Shown here: piece after piece, positions 7,636-15,403 of the stretch
Position numbering within the stretch: the first letter of the stretch is position 1
Layout: every line of letters begins with the position of its first letter
NCBI GenBank assembly: GCA_000436035.1
Contig: FR893286.1
Location: 1 to 28,953 of the forward strand
From: Prevotella sp. CAG:732
GTDB taxonomy: Bacteria > Bacteroidota > Bacteroidia > Bacteroidales > Bacteroidaceae
Reading direction: 5' to 3'
Length of the DNA stretch: 28,953 nucleotides
Made by a program: the position numbers and the translations under genes
The notes under the pieces: generated by a model
Told to the model about the DNA's origin: nothing
The model's input: the letters and a program-made list of their open reading frames with translations, nothing else
Databases searched by the model: none

Positions 7636-7686
7636 GTGCGTTCCAACGTAGTTGCATATACGTCGGAATGCACTTTTTCTTTTTTT
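7636..7686 (+). terminator. rpmE2 terminator
   Basis: Stem GTGCGTTCCAACGTA (7636-7650) with TACGTCGGAATGCAC (7659-7673): 15 positions with one wobble and one mismatch, an 8-nt loop, then TTTTTCTTTTTTT. Confidence 0.9.
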
Positions 7687-7727
7687 ACACATTTTCGAAA
7701 CAATAATTTAACAACAACTTACGAGAT

Positions 7728-8771
7728 ATGAAACATTCCAAATTACTTATCCTCTCGATTATTGCAGTGATGTCATTCTCTGCATGTGCACCAGAAGACT
7801 CTCTACAGTTCAACTATCCCGAGTCTGGCAATACCGGTGGGAACACCGGTGGAAATACTGGAGGCAACACTGGTTCTACAGATGCCAGCAACACGAACAA
7901 AAACGTGGCAACTGCTAATATGCCACAAGTCGTAAAAAATGCCATCGGTGGTTTGGAGTTCCCAAAGATAAAAGGAACTGACAAAAACTATGTCATAGTT
8001 CATATGGATGGCAACGACATTACTTACAGCACAGAATGGGATGATAGCAAGAAGAGCCAACGTTGGAGCTGTTATACATTTAACACCAAAAATAGCCAGC
8101 AAAACGTAAGCGGAAGATACAATCCTCCTGCAGGTCAACGCCAATACCCATGGGACACAGACCTCAAGGCGCAATGGGGTGTCACAGATTTCACAGAAGA
8201 CCCCACTCCTACCATACAAGGATTTGACCATGGTCACATCTGCCCTAATGCTGATAGATTCTACAATGCTAATCAGCGTTATCAGACATATTATATGACG
8301 AATATGCAGCCACAATATAGCCGCTTTAATTCTGGTATATGGGGTAGAATGGAGAAATTAGTTCGTACCTATGTCCCAAAAATTGATAGCGATACGCTCT
8401 TCATCGTAAAAGGCGGCACCATTGATGCTGTAGGTGATGATAGCAACATCCTTGGATGGAAGAAAAATGGCGCATCAAGCAGTACCAAGTTAGATGGCTA
8501 CATTCCTATTCCTGAGTATTTCTTTACAGCTATACTAAAAAAAGAATACAACCAAAGCACTCAAGCGTATAGCTACAAAGCATTCGGTTTCTTCTTTAAG
8601 CACGTCAATGACGCTATGACTGATGCTAATCTTGGCGACTATGTAGTTAACATCAAAACACTTGAAGAGAAGACTGGCATTGATTTCTTCTGCAACCTTC
8701 CTGATGATGTCGAAAAGCAAGTTGAAGAACAGAACGTAAACTCTATCAAGAATATTTGGGGATTCAAATAA
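7728..8771 (+). CDS. Lipoprotein DNA/RNA non-specific endonuclease (NUC1 family)
   Basis: A 347-residue surface lipoprotein. Lipobox SFSAC gives lipid-Cys20, followed by a flexible linker of four GNTG tetrapeptides (residues 34-49). The catalytic domain spans about 80-335. Its active site reads FDHGHICPNADR (166-177), matching the family DRGH motif with His in place of Arg; His170 is the expected general base. FNSGIWGRME (200-209) matches the Mg-binding Asn and the NxxxWxxxE helix of Serratia nuclease (Asn201, Glu209). Family members cut DNA and RNA endonucleolytically, outside the cell when secreted. The gene has its own terminator; no clear promoter was seen between it and the rpmE2 terminator. 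With the upstream receptor and OB-fold lipoproteins it suggests surface digestion of nucleic acids. Confidence 0.9.
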   Translation: MKHSKLLILSIIAVMSFSACAPEDSLQFNYPESGNTGGNTGGNTGGNTGSTDASNTNKNVATANMPQVVKNAIGGLEFPKIKGTDKNYVIVHMDGNDITYSTEWDDSKKSQRWSCYTFNTKNSQQNVSGRYNPPAGQRQYPWDTDLKAQWGVTDFTEDPTPTIQGFDHGHICPNADRFYNANQRYQTYYMTNMQPQYSRFNSGIWGRMEKLVRTYVPKIDSDTLFIVKGGTIDAVGDDSNILGWKKNGASSSTKLDGYIPIPEYFFTAILKKEYNQSTQAYSYKAFGFFFKHVNDAMTDANLGDYVVNIKTLEEKTGIDFFCNLPDDVEKQVEEQNVNSIKNIWGFK

Positions 8772-8777
8772 AACAAA

Positions 8778-8806
8778 AGCCGTTCCTTCATCACGAGGGA
8801 ACGGCT
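8778..8806. terminator. Bidirectional terminator between nuclease and lipoprotein genes
   Basis: AGCCGTTCC (8778-8786) pairs with GGAACGGCT (8798-8806). The tail is T-rich on both strands: ATCTTCGTTTTG on +, TTTGTTTT on -. It lies after the + strand nuclease and could also stop the - strand lipoprotein transcript. Confidence 0.7.
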
Positions 8807-8877
8807 ATCTTCGTTTTGTCCATGTGTTGTATCTTTACAACTCTCTATTTATCTTATAGCTTATAGCAAACTAAAAA

Positions 8878-9642
8878 CTATCTTCTACTGTTGAATCGGG
8901 TTGCAGGTACGCTCTTCAAAGGTTTCTGAGTAGCACCCTTTCCGTAAGATTCCACCTCACCAGCAGCACTGCGAGTCAAAGCCTTGGCATTGCTGGTCTC
9001 ATTCAAGCGAGCGAAATCGAATTTGATCACATCACCATTCACATTGCCCGTACCAATCATATAGCCATAGAAGGTGTCATAGTTCTTGTCATCCTCCTGT
9101 CCGATAAAGTAGCCTCGCTGTGAAGAGCCATAATCCAAGACAAAGGTTGACTTCGATGAGGTCTTATACTGAATATAGATGTCACCATTGCTCTCGATAT
9201 ACCAAGAGAACTCCATCACCTGCTTGTGGTTGGCATCATCGATTGGATTGCCATCATCATCCATCAGATAATCAGTCTCCACACCTTCTCCACTATAGGA
9301 ATTGGAGTTCTGATTGTACTGGAAGAACTTCATGGTTGTATAGTAAGACTCCGTAGTACGAGAATTGCCATCCTCATTGATATAGGAGTAGTCAAAGTCA
9401 CCACCCCATTCTCCACAGAGCAAGCGAGCCAACTTGGCACGGCTATCGTTTTGGTTGCCACTATTACCGCCCTGGTTCCAATAGTTGTTGTTCCAGCCCC
9501 AGTTGCCATAGTCACCATACCATCCGTATGGGTCGTCACGCCAACTATGAGGTCCATCCCAAGGATCATCATCACAACTTACTATTGACAGAGATGCCAC
9601 TGCTATCGCAGCCAACATCAATAAAGATTTCATTCTTTTCAT
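8878..9642 (-). CDS. Trp/Tyr/Asp-rich lipoprotein, lipocalin-like
   Basis: A 254-residue protein of unknown function. Signal peptide with lipobox IVSC, lipid-Cys23. The next 45 residues are extraordinarily rich in Trp, Tyr, Gly, Asn and Asp (for example PYGWYGDYGNWGW). From about residue 70 a beta-rich domain begins with LLCGEWGGDF and continues with WYIESNGDIYIQY and IKFDFARL. The same landmarks occur in the next gene, so the two are paralogs. The C-terminal 40 residues are basic and low-complexity. It follows its paralog by 59 nt with no promoter between, so both are probably one transcript. The divergent two-component regulator is a candidate controller. Confidence 0.8.
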   Translation of the reverse strand: MKRMKSLLMLAAIAVASLSIVSCDDDPWDGPHSWRDDPYGWYGDYGNWGWNNNYWNQGGNSGNQNDSRAKLARLLCGEWGGDFDYSYINEDGNSRTTESYYTTMKFFQYNQNSNSYSGEGVETDYLMDDDGNPIDDANHKQVMEFSWYIESNGDIYIQYKTSSKSTFVLDYGSSQRGYFIGQEDDKNYDTFYGYMIGTGNVNGDVIKFDFARLNETSNAKALTRSAAGEVESYGKGATQKPLKSVPATRFNSRR

Positions 9643-9701
9643 ATCTTATTCCTTTCTTCTTTTTCTTGTTCACAATTTTCAATGTTTCAATACACACCGA
9701 C

Positions 9702-10271
9702 TTATTTGTCCTCCTTGTCAAACCAACGTACATACTGCGTACTATCCTTTCCCTCAGCTGCACGGGTATCAACTACGATAGGCGAATTGCCGGAAATGGA
9801 ACTATAGCCCCAATACCCCCAATCAAGGTCATCCCAATCATCATAGTAGTCCTTGGTCAAGCGGAAGTTCGCGTAGCTGTGACCAGCATCTACTTCGCCT
9901 GAGAAATAACGGTCGTTCAAGCCATAGTTGTAGATGACCACATCGTTGCCTTCCTCCACAAAATGAATATAGATGTTACCATCCCTTACCTTCCAATAGA
10001 TATGGTTTGCCACATAATTGCGGTTGCCATAAGGACCATTGCTGTAATAATCTACCCAATAGCCATCACCAGAGTCGTATCCGGCATTGAAAGTGATAAC
10101 GGAATAGGTGGAAGTATAGGTCACACCATTGTATGATGAATTGACGTACATATTGCCTCGCCAAGTACCGTCCAGGTAATAAGCAGTATTGGCATCCTCG
10201 TCACAAGAGGTGAAAGACAAGCTCATCAGAGCTACCATTGCCAATGTCAAGAGAGTCTTCAACTTTTTCAT
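9702..10271 (-). CDS. Lipoprotein paralog, lipocalin-like
   Basis: A 189-residue lipoprotein of unknown function. Lipobox SFTSC puts the lipid on Cys23. A beta-rich domain follows: YYLDGTWRGNMYV, WKVRDGNIYIHF, YFSGEVDAG and YANFRLT align by eye with the downstream lipoprotein (GEWGGDF, WYIESNGDIYIQY, FDFARL). It also carries an aromatic/acidic run (YYDDWDDLDWGYWGY), here near the C terminus rather than the N terminus. It is first in a two-gene unit read from a good - strand promoter and is divergent from the hybrid two-component gene. The role may be small-ligand binding or envelope response, but nothing in the sequence decides this. Confidence 0.8.
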   Translation of the reverse strand: MKKLKTLLTLAMVALMSLSFTSCDEDANTAYYLDGTWRGNMYVNSSYNGVTYTSTYSVITFNAGYDSGDGYWVDYYSNGPYGNRNYVANHIYWKVRDGNIYIHFVEEGNDVVIYNYGLNDRYFSGEVDAGHSYANFRLTKDYYDDWDDLDWGYWGYSSISGNSPIVVDTRAAEGKDSTQYVRWFDKEDK

Positions 10272-10311
10272 ATCTATAAGTCATTAAATTAGTATTTCAT
10301 TTTAACTGCTG

Positions 10312-10343
10312 CAAAGATAAGCCTATTTTTTCATACCTACAAA
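10312..10343 (-). promoter_or_regulatory. Promoter of the lipoprotein pair
   Basis: On the - strand: TTTG (10343-10340), 20-nt spacer, TATCTTTG (10319-10312). The transcript start is expected near 10305, about 34 nt before the start codon. Confidence 0.8.
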
Positions 10344-10404
10344 GGAATTTAGAGAATATTTCGGGGAGATTTCCCTACTTTATGGTGGATTTTCCCTAAA
10401 ACTA

Positions 10405-10436
10405 TTTGGAAGTTACAAGGATTTTGCGTAACTTTG
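10405..10436 (+). promoter_or_regulatory. Promoter of the hybrid two-component gene
   Basis: TTTG (10405-10408), 20-nt spacer, TAACTTTG (10429-10436). The surrounding ATTTGGAAGTT resembles ATTTGGCAGTT at the rpmE2 promoter. The leader to the ATG is only about 16 nt. Confidence 0.8.
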
Positions 10437-10458
10437 TGGCAAATTACAGCTAGAAATC

Positions 10459-13400
10459 ATGACAAAAAGAATCATATATACATTATTATTAAATATATTG
10501 GTCACTTACGGATGTATCGCAAAGCCATATTGCGACATCAGAAAGTTCTCCATTCTCGATGGCCTTGCCGCCAACAATATCTCTGACCTCTGCCAAGGTT
10601 CAGACAATATGATGTGGTTTGCCACCTATAATGGCTTGTCTTATTACGATGGATACACATTCCATACCTTCCGTGATGTGCCCAATCAGTCAGACATCCT
10701 GACAACCAATCGTATTCTCAACATCTACCCGTGCAAGAACTACGACTTGTGGTGCGTCACTTATGACAGGAAGCTCTACGTTTACGACACCAGAAAATGC
10801 AGCTTCCAAAACATAGAAAAGCAGGTAAACGATAAGTTCAAAATCGACTTATGCGTGGATAAGATTTATCCTATCCACCATCACAGCACTTGGATTACCT
10901 CCGCCGACCACAAGTTTTGCCTTCGACTCAGCAAGAAAGAGTTTGACGAGAACAACCCAGAGTTCATCAAGATGGATAGCAAGCATCTTCCAAGCGGCAA
11001 AGTCTGGTTTATCACAGCCGACAAAAAAGGGCGTGAGTGGGTACTCACCGACAAAGGAACCATCATCTATGGCTCCAAATTCCGTACTTCGATTCCTTTC
11101 AAATGGTTCCGTCAAGTGGGCAACACCATCTATCTCGCCACTACGGATGGAAGGGTTGCCATATTCGATGAGGCAAGAAACCATATTTCCATGATTCCAA
11201 TGCCAGCCGGCGTAACCAGAATCAACGAGTTGAAAAACACAGGATTCCAACTTCTGATAGCCACCAACCTCGGTGCCATCGTATATAATCCTCGTACCTT
11301 CAAGTCTGAGTTGGTAAGCGTACAAAACCCTAACCAACCCGTTGCGGAAGTCAAGAAGATAGACGTGGATAGCAAGAATATGATATGGGCTTTCACCAAT
11401 GGTATGGGTGTAACACTCATCAATCCTAACACCTTGGAAAAGAAATGGTTGTTCGCCGACCAGGAGAACCCAGTCAATCGCACTTCCAGTCAGGTGCCAT
11501 TCATCATGGAAGACGAGCACAACACGCTGTGGATGATTCCTAATGGAGGTACCTTCAGCTATTATGACAGAAACAAGAAGGAACTGGTACCTTATCTGCT
11601 GAAGAGTAACTCTTCGGCAAACGCACTGATACCAATGATTTCCAAATACACCATTTCCGACCAAAGCATCTTATGGCTGACGGGCGGTCACGACCTCACA
11701 CAGATCAACTTCAAGTATCATGAATATACCCTGAGCCAAATAGAGGAGACCGAGAAGGAAGTGCGTGCCGTTGCCCTCGACCACAACCATAACTATTGGG
11801 ATGGTTTTATCAATGGCACCATCAAGATAAGCAATGAGCAACATCATAAGATAGGGTATCTCACCCCAAGTGGACAGATTTCACCCTCTCCTACTGGCTT
11901 TTCCGCGAAAGGCATCTATGCACTCTATGACGATAGCAATGAAAGAATGTGGATAGGAACGAAAGGAGATGGTCTGTATATGATGAAGGACCAGAAAATC
12001 ATTCACTTCACCCACAATCCTGCCGACCCATACTCGCTCCCCGATGACAACATCTACGACATTGTGAGCGACCGACAAAACAGGGTATGGATAGCCACAT
12101 ACGGAGGAGGACTTGCAGTACTGGAGGAGAAGAATGGCTCCTACCGATTTATCTCCAATAGAAACCAGCTATCCTGGCCTAAGGGAGCAAGATTCAGCAA
12201 GATTCGCCGCATCACATGTACCAACAAGGGAATTATCCTCGTCGGCACAACCGATGGTCTCGTCACTTTCAGCGATGAGTTTAAGAACTATTCCAAGGTG
12301 AGATTCTATAAGTCATATCACCTTACGGGAGACAAGACTTCGCTGATGACAAACGATGTCAACTATACCTTGGTACGCTCCAATGGCGAGACGTATGTTT
12401 CCACGATGGGTGGCTGCTTGGCAAAAGTTACGAGCAAGTCGCTCCTGCAAGACAACATCACCGTGGACAACCTTCAAGACGTCAACTTGGACGAGGGTAT
12501 CGTGCAAAGTTTGATAGAAGACAACTCCAACAACATCTGGATTGTCAGGGAATCGAGTATCGACAAATACAACCCCAAGACAGGTAAGTCTGATGTCTTT
12601 GGACCGAACGATTTCGACTACAACATGACGTTCACCGAGTGTCGTCCTCTCCACGACCCATCCACCGATTATATCACAATCGGCACACCGATGGGAAGCA
12701 TCACCTTCAATCCGAAGACGCTCACCAAGACGACATATCAGCCTAAGATACTTTTCACCACCCTCCATTACAATGGAGAGGACGGTAACATACCTATCTT
12801 GCATAGAGAGTCTTTGAGTATCCCTGCCAACAAGCGCAACCTGACCATCAGCTTTGCAGCCCTCGACTATACTCGCAAATATCAGAGCTACTATGCCTAT
12901 CGCATTGAAGGCGTAACCCCTGAAGGCGAATGGGTATATCTCGGCAAGCAGAACACGATAGGTTTCAACCGTATCTCGCATGGTAGTTATGTGCTCAAGG
13001 TGAAAGCCACCAATACCCATGGTGTATGGGGCAACAACATAGCAGAACTATCTATCGAAATCGAGCCTACGTTCTGGGAAAGCATCTGGGGTAAGATCTT
13101 AATCTTCCTGATCATTATGGGTATCATGGCATACTCATTCTATTTCTATAATAGCCGACAGAGACAGAAGATGAACCATCAGATGTCGCTGATGAAGAAC
13201 GACTTCTTCAGTAATGCCTCCCATCAGTTGCGCACCCCATTGTCGCTCATTGGTGGTCCGGTATCAGAAGTGCTCGAACGTGAGACTAACCTCACGGAGG
13301 AAGCTAGAAGCATGCTTATCATCGTACAGCGAAATGCTCGAAAGATGCTTGACTTGCTGAACGAGATGCTGAAGTTTGACAACAGAAACAACTTCTATGC

Positions 13401-14337
13401 CGATGAAGGAGCTGATGATGTATTCAAGCCGAATGGCGCAAGTGCAGACATAGAGGACAGCACGGCAAAGAACTATATCAATGACCTGGCGACCGACTCG
13501 GCTGAAGAATTCCAAAAGGGCGAGAAAGACATCACGCTCCTCGTCGTGGAAGACAACGCCGATCTCCGTGTGTTCCTGGAAGCCATCTTGAAGAGAGAGT
13601 ACAATGTGCTCTTGGCTGAAAACGGAAAGAAGGGTTTGGAGATGGCTCGCAAGTATGTGCCAGACTTCATCCTCACCGATGTCACCATGCCAGTAATGGA
13701 TGGTATCACGATGGTACACTATATCAAGCAAGACCCTAACGTCGCCCACATCCCTATCGTCATCCTCTCAGCCAAGGCTAGCGTGGAAGACCAACTCAAG
13801 GGATTCGAGGAAGGTATAGATGGTTACTTGACGAAACCATTCTCTGCCACCTATCTGAAGGGACGAATCGAAGCCCTCATCAACCATCGCAAGACTTTGC
13901 AGATGGAAATGCTCAAGCAGATTCAGCCTAACGCTACCCTCTTCGGCAAGGATGCACAACCTGAGGTAAGAGACGAGGCTGACATCATCGCAGACAACGC
14001 CAAGATCAGCGCACAGGATGTGACCATCAAGAAAGCAATGAAGTTTATCTTGGAGAATATCTCCGACCCAGACATGAAGATAGACGACATAGCACAAGCC
14101 ATGGGTATGAGTAGAAGTGTACTCTACGGCAAAATCAAGAATGCGATAGGTATGACACCTATCGACTTCGTACGCCACATCCGTATCACCAAGGCAATAG
14201 AGATGCTGAAGGATACAGACGAAACACTTTCGAGTATCGCCTTCTCTGTAGGATTCAGTGACCCTAAGTACTTCTCCAAGGTCTTCAAGAAGGAAATGGG
14301 CATTATCCCTAGCGAATATCGAGAAAAGAACAAATAG
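10459..14337 (+). CDS. Hybrid two-component regulator (HTCS) lacking the HATPase domain
   Basis: A 1292-residue inner-membrane regulator. A signal sequence is followed by a periplasmic sensor of two-component-regulator propeller repeats (to about residue 760; e.g. MWFATYNGLSYYDG, MWIGTKGDGLYMM, VWIATYGGGLAVL). Then come a Y_Y_Y domain (about 775-865) and one transmembrane helix (about 876-897). A DHp helix pair follows with FFSNASHQLRTPL, where His922 is the phosphoacceptor. Next is only a ~48-residue acidic linker (about 976-1023), then a receiver (1024-1140, Asp1074 in ILTDVTMP) and an AraC-type DNA-binding domain (about 1187-1292). The N, G1 and G2 boxes of an HATPase_c domain are missing, so autophosphorylation as usually understood is impossible. 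HTCS proteins normally sense glycan fragments and switch on neighbouring genes; the divergent lipoprotein pair is the only obvious local target. Confidence 0.92.
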   Translation: MTKRIIYTLLLNILVTYGCIAKPYCDIRKFSILDGLAANNISDLCQGSDNMMWFATYNGLSYYDGYTFHTFRDVPNQSDILTTNRILNIYPCKNYDLWCVTYDRKLYVYDTRKCSFQNIEKQVNDKFKIDLCVDKIYPIHHHSTWITSADHKFCLRLSKKEFDENNPEFIKMDSKHLPSGKVWFITADKKGREWVLTDKGTIIYGSKFRTSIPFKWFRQVGNTIYLATTDGRVAIFDEARNHISMIPMPAGVTRINELKNTGFQLLIATNLGAIVYNPRTFKSELVSVQNPNQPVAEVKKIDVDSKNMIWAFTNGMGVTLINPNTLEKKWLFADQENPVNRTSSQVPFIMEDEHNTLWMIPNGGTFSYYDRNKKELVPYLLKSNSSANALIPMISKYTISDQSILWLTGGHDLTQINFKYHEYTLSQIEETEKEVRAVALDHNHNYWDGFINGTIKISNEQHHKIGYLTPSGQISPSPTGFSAKGIYALYDDSNERMWIGTKGDGLYMMKDQKIIHFTHNPADPYSLPDDNIYDIVSDRQNRVWIATYGGGLAVLEEKNGSYRFISNRNQLSWPKGARFSKIRRITCTNKGIILVGTTDGLVTFSDEFKNYSKVRFYKSYHLTGDKTSLMTNDVNYTLVRSNGETYVSTMGGCLAKVTSKSLLQDNITVDNLQDVNLDEGIVQSLIEDNSNNIWIVRESSIDKYNPKTGKSDVFGPNDFDYNMTFTECRPLHDPSTDYITIGTPMGSITFNPKTLTKTTYQPKILFTTLHYNGEDGNIPILHRESLSIPANKRNLTISFAALDYTRKYQSYYAYRIEGVTPEGEWVYLGKQNTIGFNRISHGSYVLKVKATNTHGVWGNNIAELSIEIEPTFWESIWGKILIFLIIMGIMAYSFYFYNSRQRQKMNHQMSLMKNDFFSNASHQLRTPLSLIGGPVSEVLERETNLTEEARSMLIIVQRNARKMLDLLNEMLKFDNRNNFYADEGADDVFKPNGASADIEDSTAKNYINDLATDSAEEFQKGEKDITLLVVEDNADLRVFLEAILKREYNVLLAENGKKGLEMARKYVPDFILTDVTMPVMDGITMVHYIKQDPNVAHIPIVILSAKASVEDQLKGFEEGIDGYLTKPFSATYLKGRIEALINHRKTLQMEMLKQIQPNATLFGKDAQPEVRDEADIIADNAKISAQDVTIKKAMKFILENISDPDMKIDDIAQAMGMSRSVLYGKIKNAIGMTPIDFVRHIRITKAIEMLKDTDETLSSIAFSVGFSDPKYFSKVFKKEMGIIPSEYREKNK

Positions 14338-14355
14338 ACAATACTTCTCTCGCCA

Positions 14356-14391
14356 AACCGCCTCACGAATCGCTTCGTGAGGCGGTTTTTC
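14356..14391 (+). terminator. Terminator of the hybrid two-component gene
   Basis: Perfect 14-bp stem AACCGCCTCACGAA / TTCGTGAGGCGGTT with a TCGC loop (14370-14373), then TTTCT. It lies 18 nt after the stop codon. Confidence 0.92.
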
Positions 14392-14488
14392 TATAAAAAC
14401 AGTCCCTTCAAAAGCCCTTCTAGACATAAAAAACAGTTTATGATACCAAAAAGCTGAAATAATACACCCATAAAAATGATTTTTGTTA

Positions 14489-14496
14489 TATCTTTG
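14489..14496 (+). promoter_or_regulatory. -7 element of a candidate small RNA
   Basis: TATCTTTG followed by CAGCAGTT. No TTTG is seen at the expected -33 position. It is placed well ahead of a self-contained terminator, with no gene between. Confidence 0.55.
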
Positions 14497-14502
14497 CAGC
14501 AG

Positions 14503-14615
14503 TTCTTAGAAAAGTTAAATGATAGATTAATCAAAACGTCTTTTAGACGATAGTGTTGTCGGAAAGATGTTTGAAAAGAGCCTAGGGTTTGTGAAAATCC
14601 TAGGCTTCTTATTTT
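14503..14615 (+). ncRNA. Candidate small RNA between the regulator and gpx
   Basis: A transcript of about 110 nt is predicted from the TATCTTTG box to a strong terminator. It contains a small hairpin (CGTCT-TTT-AGACG near 14538-14550) and an unpaired middle (TAGTGTTGTCGGAAAGATG). The terminal hairpin is AGCCTAGG (14579-14586) with CCTAGGCT (14599-14606), followed by TCTTATTTT. The gpx gene downstream has its own -7 box, so this unit is not simply the gpx leader. No known RNA family is recognised. A 19-codon frame starting at 14568 runs through the terminator and is unlikely to matter. Confidence 0.45.
14579..14615 (+). terminator. Terminator of the candidate small RNA
   Basis: AGCCTAGG / CCTAGGCT with a 12-nt loop, then TCTTATTTT. 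Confidence 0.75.
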
Positions 14616-14668
14616 ATGAATTTTAGAAAAATTATCAGTATATATTAACTCTTCTAAAAGAAAAGTAG

Positions 14669-14676
14669 TATCTTTG
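14669..14676 (+). promoter_or_regulatory. -7 element of the glutathione peroxidase gene
   Basis: TATCTTTG, 47 nt ahead of the start codon. The -33 position does not show TTTG, so the promoter is weak or needs an activator; an oxidative-stress regulator would be one guess. Confidence 0.5.
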
Positions 14677-14723
14677 CACTCTAAAAAGGAAGAATTAAAA
14701 CAAAAAACATAGATACAAACAAA

Positions 14724-15278
14724 ATGAGAACTGTTTACGAATTCTCTGTCAAAGACAGAAAGGGAAAGGATGTTTCCCTCAAAGAGTATGCAAACGAGGT
14801 ATTACTCATCGTCAACACAGCCACCAAGTGTGGCTTCACTCCACAGTACGAAGAGTTGGAGAAACTTTATGAGACATATCATTCCCAAGGTTTTGAGGTA
14901 CTAGACTTTCCATGCAACCAGTTTGGTCAGCAGGCTCCTGGCACCGACGAGAGCATCCATCAATTCTGCAAACTGACATACGGCACAGAATTTTCACGTT
15001 TCAAGAAGGTCAAGGTCAATGGAGACGATGCTTCACCATTGTTTAAGTTCTTGAAAGAATCCAAGGGTTTTGCTGGTTGGGATGAGACACATCCTCTCTA
15101 CCCAGTGCTCGACAAGATGTTGAGCGAGGCTGATCCTAACTATAAGGAAAGCGCCGACATCAAGTGGAACTTCACCAAGTTCTTGATCAACAAGAAAGGT
15201 CAGGTTGTCGCTCGTTTCGAGCCTACCACTAGTTTTGAGGTCATCGCTAAGCAAATCGAAGAGTGGTTGAAGTTGTAA
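14724..15278 (+). CDS. Glutathione peroxidase-family peroxidase
   Basis: A 184-residue cytoplasmic thiol peroxidase. The catalytic tetrad is visible: Cys36 in TATKCGFTPQY, Gln66 in DFPCNQFGQQ, and Trp149-Asn150 in IKWNFTKFL. Cys rather than selenocysteine is used. Cys82 in FCKLTYG sits where the resolving Cys of thioredoxin-dependent members lies, so thioredoxin is the likely reductant despite the family name. It reduces hydrogen peroxide and organic hydroperoxides. The protein is full length and monocistronic, with its own -7 box and a perfect 15-bp terminator. Bacterial orthologs are variously named gpx, bsaA or btuE; I do not choose a symbol. Confidence 0.93.
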   Translation: MRTVYEFSVKDRKGKDVSLKEYANEVLLIVNTATKCGFTPQYEELEKLYETYHSQGFEVLDFPCNQFGQQAPGTDESIHQFCKLTYGTEFSRFKKVKVNGDDASPLFKFLKESKGFAGWDETHPLYPVLDKMLSEADPNYKESADIKWNFTKFLINKKGQVVARFEPTTSFEVIAKQIEEWLKL

Positions 15279-15342
15279 TAACACATAGGTAGATATTGCT
15301 ATCGAATAGCATTCGATATTTTGCATATCAGTAACAATACGC

Positions 15343-15388
15343 AACGAGGGTTATCTCATAACAGAGATAACCCTCGTTCTTTTATTTT
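15343..15388 (+). terminator. Terminator after glutathione peroxidase
   Basis: Perfect 15-bp stem AACGAGGGTTATCTC / GAGATAACCCTCGTT with an ATAACA loop and tail CTTTTATTTT. The - strand lacks a T-run, so it mainly serves the + strand; it may still shield the converging trpB2 gene. A small palindrome TATCGAAT/ATTCGATA lies just upstream at 15300-15318. Confidence 0.9.
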
Positions 15389-15403
15389 GCATCCACAGAT
15401 CAA

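Noticed and set aside
7833..7876. Tandem GNTG-coding DNA repeats in the nuclease gene as a phase-variation tract
   Set aside because: Units are 12 bp, imperfect and in frame; length change would only alter the linker.
10459..14337. Frameshift or pseudogene explanation for the missing HATPase domain
   Set aside because: The reading frame is continuous, with DHp, receiver and AraC domains all in frame and well preserved; an in-frame deletion or natural variant fits better.
15300..15318. TATCGAAT/ATTCGATA palindrome as a regulator site
   Set aside because: Lies between a stop codon and a terminator with no promoter near; most likely incidental or part of 3' end structure.
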